A DNA stretch of 64,000 bases from Galbula dea (Eukaryota; Chordata; Aves; Piciformes; Galbulidae): contig VWZX01009068.1 in the NCBI GenBank assembly GCA_013399015.1, positions 490,816-554,815 of the forward strand. Reading direction: 5' to 3'. A model generated the notes under the pieces. That model did no database searches and had not been told where the DNA came from. It saw nothing but the letters and a program-made list of their open reading frames with translations. Position numbers and translations under genes: made by a program. Shown in pieces: positions 60,426 to 64,000 of the stretch (positions are counted from its first letter, which is position 1; the number at the start of each line of letters is the position of its first letter).

Positions 60426-63400
60426 AACCAGGAACATATAAGAATGTGGACAGATTATTCTGCAGAGCTGTTATTTTTCAAGTGCAAATTTTCCTCTCCC
60501 CAACAGTAGCTGAACACATATTTCCTCTTCCTTAATTTTTTTTCAGGGTAATGATGCTAGACACTGAGTTACTGTCAACTGTGATGCAACAGAAGTTTTC
60601 TCAGCACTCTTTGAAGTTGCTCTAAGTACTATTTCAGGACTTAGATGTGCTATTAAACAACTGACTAGCTTTCTACCAAGTCACATGTAAGAGAGAATCT
60701 TTCATAGCCATGGCAGGATGTAATTATGATCTCTGACAGGACAAGCAAACCCTGCAGATGTTACAGTTAGCTCATGATCTCTTTTTTTTTTCAGGATAAC
60801 AATATCTTGTGCCTTGCAGCTTCAGTAGTTAGAGCCAGATAAGAAGACACCTCAGATAGCTAATGTTAATGTTGCAGTTGTACTTAGGTTTTCTACAGGT
60901 GCTGATTGAAAGAACTGAGAGACTTAGTTTGTTTTTCCCTTAAGAAAACTGTTTAGTCAACTTTACTAAGATCTTTTATCTTTCACTTCTATCTTGGCCA
61001 ATACCCACTAATGAGCTACAAGCATCAGTTCCAATGATGTATGATTAGGAGTTTGCATGTCAATATGAAATATAAGGTTCAGTGTATAGAAAAAAGCCTC
61101 ACAAAGAGATTTACTCATTGTCTGTCCAAGTAGGGAAGAGCTGCTAATATTTTTTTCTAATGCCTACTCAAGTGCCAGAGATAGCACCTATTTTTCTGAA
61201 GGGCCATTATCATTTCCAAGACAGAAAGGGCAGTCAATACCTGGAAGAAGGAGTGCTGAAACTGCCTTCTAAATAAATTAAGGATCAATAATCTTTGGTG
61301 GGAGGAAGGAGGACTTTAATCTAAATGGAACCCCAGGGAGATTTAAGAAAAGGATTGAACATAAAAACCAGCACACTTTGCCAAGATAAGCCTGTTTCCT
61401 CTCATAGCAATCTGAGCACACAGAATGGGCAAGAGAACCTCTTGCTGGCCATGGGAGTAAAGCAAATGTCAACAAAATAGCACAAAGGAAAGGGAGAGCT
61501 TTTGGTTTTGATCTTAGGATAATTAGATTAACCATTCTTAGTTCTCTTAATTTTTTTTCTGTCCCCTCCCCACCATATTTCCTACCCATGTCTTTATAAA
61601 CCTTTCTTGCTGTGTTATTGGTTTGATGCTGGAGGTAAATTTTAATTACTTCCATCAAAAATGGTTCCAGGTGAGTCATAAGGTAGAGTTTTTATAGCCA
61701 GCAAAGGGAAAGGTCGCCTCCCTCATACAGAAGCTAGCACCCTGGCCTCCTCCAAAGGAGCTTGCTTTTATTTTATAATTATCACATCCAAAAAATTGTG
61801 ATGGAACCTTGATAAATCCCATAGCAATACTCCCTGCCCTCGAGGTGAGACATGAGGCCTATGGTTCCTCTCTCCCCATGACCCAGGATCTAGAATAATT
61901 TAATTCATTCTACCTATGCTTCACTGCTAACAGTTCAATCATCTAGGCATCAGTTACACATTAGTCCCCTCTAACACCAGTGTGAAGTATTCTTGTGAAA
62001 TACTTAGGTGTTTTTTGTCCTCAACAGTTTTACAATTGTCAGTCTTCAGAAATCACATTTATATGTGCTAGGAGAGCAAAATGCCTCTGAAAATTTCTTC
62101 ACCTTTTCATGTTACTGCTTCTCATTTAGAGAACAGATTTAGTCAACTGATTGACTAGTCTTGTTCTTTAAACCTTCTGTTCCTTTTCACCTCTCATTCT
62201 TTCTATTTAATAAAGGAAAATGAGCTTTCTTGTGGTGTAACTGGCTTACTTTGCTTTAATGACTACCTGAGACTCAATACTCTTCACTCTGGGCAAAGCC
62301 AGACTGAGAACTTCATTCTGGATCTCACCCTTTAAGTCTTTACTGTGATGTTAGTAACTTGTACCTGAATAGGGACCAGCTGCATGAGAAACCTTAGTTG
62401 CCATGAATGAGGATTAGCAGAGGCAGGTTCACTGTCGTTATCTTGATGCTGAGGTGGTATTGATTGCCTTCATGAGTCTACTTCAGCTCGCAGCTAATGA
62501 GGGTTCTGCTTAGCCAGTGTACTTCTTACATCCCTCTTCAGTCAATCATCCCCTACCAGTGCAGTGGAAAACATTTTCAGGTGGCATAAATACATTTTGT
62601 AATTTGTATTTCATATCCTACTGTGGTAGTTTGGGACAGTCCATTGCAGTTTACAAACTCTTTAATTTCTGTGTTGATGTATTTGGCTTATATTAACATC
62701 ACAAGATGAGACCCATACTATATGTTGGCATTTGTAAAATTCCTGGGGAAATATTATCCTTGCTAGTGCAGTGCACTTCAGTGTCTCTCTGTAGTATTAG
62801 TGTGAGACTGAAAAAAATTCAAGAGGTTCTATCTCTGCCAATGATTTACAAATCCAGCTAGCTTTGATTACACTGTGATGACATGCTTTTCTTTCAGTGC
62901 TCATTAGCATGGAAAAGGATGAACACCATTACTGGAATCTAGGAACAAGTTGTTATTTTCCATTATATTTTAAGCTTTTGCACAATTTTAAAAGTTCAGG
63001 TCTTTCCATTCAGTTTAATTGTGACGTGAGATATTATTCTAAGGACAAGAATTAGGTTTATAAATTCTTTCCCTGTCAACTTGATAAACTGTTTATCTGT
63101 ACTAAGCAAGCAAAATTACAGCAGTAATTAAATAGAATTGTTTTGATTCCTCCTAACCTCTTGAACAAAAGAAATCCAAAGTATTTTCTATCAAAGGCAT
63201 TTAAACAAAGTTGTCTTCATTTTCTGAGTTTAAAAAAGAAAAAAAGGAATTTAAATAAAAATGGCATTGTTCCTTGAATTTGCCCTGTAATTGTCTTGAC
63301 ACAACTAGAGAAATTAGAGAAAAATGGAGAGCAAACAGAAACTTTGGCCTGTTACCTAGAATAGATAATGACTTGCCATCCACAGTTTCTATTCCTGTTT

Positions 63401-64000
63401 CTTCTGGGACCTGTCCTGTGACCTTGGACACACAATTCCATTTTATATTTCACCTTCCTGATCTGTAAAGCTGAAATTTCCCAGGTAACAGAAATATAGA
63501 GAAATCATCTAGGAAATTAGGGTGTCATTGCACTGACATGAAATCAGATTCCCCTGAGTTCCTGTCAGTCAAAACAAGGCATAGCAGTCCATCCAACTCA
63601 AATTAAGATGCTGTTAGTTTATCTTTATTAGTAAAATCTATTAGCAGAAAGAAAGTCCTCCCTAAGGAATAAAATAGCATGTATTGTCCCTAAGGAGAAG
63701 CTAGTCTTCTTTTAGGGTTTTTTTTATTGTAAATAAAATTCACTTCTGAAGGCAAAGGTTTTGAAGTATACTGTTTCTGTTTGGAAGTTTATATGGATTT
63801 AACTAAAATAATATATAAATATTAATGGAAAAGATGAGAAAACACTAATTCCTTTATGTGCCGCTGCTGCCCTTCTCTTCTGGTGTTTGAACCAAAACGA
63901 GTTTCTTGAATAATCCTAATCTGAATTGAATACTACACTGTGGAATTAGCAAAAGGTCTCACAAAGACTTTGAGTGAAATTAGCCCTAGGCTCTCATCCC

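Larger units (their letters stand above)
57045..64000. other. Unique non-coding sequence to the window end
   Basis: No gene or transposon recognised. It includes an (ATT)n run (57521-57534), an 11-bp tandem duplication near 60404-60425, a minus-strand microexon-like segment (57956-57985), and a 133-codon minus-strand frame (61278-61679) with no known domain. The 58430-58760 stretch is a little GC-richer but not CpG-island-like. Confidence 0.5.

Noticed and set aside
60525..60555. Poly-T followed by TTCAG as an acceptor
   Set aside because: No convincing donor follows, and the downstream sequence has stops in the expected frames.
60780..60795. T10-CAG acceptor-like site
   Set aside because: No donor consensus and no open frame follow; poly-T plus CAG is common in AT-rich DNA.
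61278..61679. 133-codon minus-strand frame with a hydrophobic segment
   Set aside because: No recognised motif, and composition is consistent with a chance frame.
1..64000. CRISPR array, operon, phage or plasmid content
   Set aside because: No regularly spaced direct repeats, no ribosome-binding-site/ORF packing, and vertebrate CR1 elements throughout exclude a prokaryotic source.

Overview
This window reads as non-coding nuclear DNA of a vertebrate, most probably a bird. The main evidence is about sixteen short CR1 LINE fragments. Almost all keep only the 3' end of the element, and those that reach the 3' terminus end in degenerate copies of the 8-bp unit ATTCTATG. That pattern is typical of avian genomes; turtles and crocodilians also carry CR1, so the class-level call is an inference. 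The DNA is AT-rich, has no CpG-island-like stretch, and has no bacterial-style gene packing.

No protein-coding gene could be recognised. The longest open frames are 130-137 codons (22644-23057 +, 26169-26561 -, 27544-27942 -, 61278-61679 -). None shows a known domain, and one overlaps a decayed CR1 reverse-transcriptase region. No tRNA, rRNA or CRISPR array was seen. The window is either intergenic or lies inside a large intron; the sequence alone cannot decide.

Layout: 1-3.3 kb is unique sequence. 3.3-7.3 kb holds CR1 fragments in both orientations and a possible retroviral LTR fragment. 8.9-9.1 kb has an old MIR/CORE-SINE-like remnant. 12.7-14.0 kb has two short CR1 tails beside a perfect 12-bp inverted repeat. 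18.4-31.1 kb is the most repeat-dense part: CR1 tails, an older CR1 ORF2 remnant and an A/C-rich tract. 31-39.6 kb is nearly repeat-free. 39.67-40.07 kb is a CR1 inserted into an older, opposite-strand CR1. 41.2-56.6 kb is repeat-poor apart from a solo endogenous-retrovirus LTR near 47.9-48.3 kb and an A27/T9/N tract at 45.9 kb that looks like an assembly weak point. 56.6-57.0 kb is a longer minus-strand CR1. The rest, to 64 kb, is unique sequence.

Nothing here amounts to a new biological system. The observations most worth checking are five candidate exons (two of microexon size), a TATA-box-plus-donor arrangement near 16.7 kb, the nested CR1, the LTR, the perfect inverted repeats, and several TAAT-rich segments that might be conserved non-coding elements.
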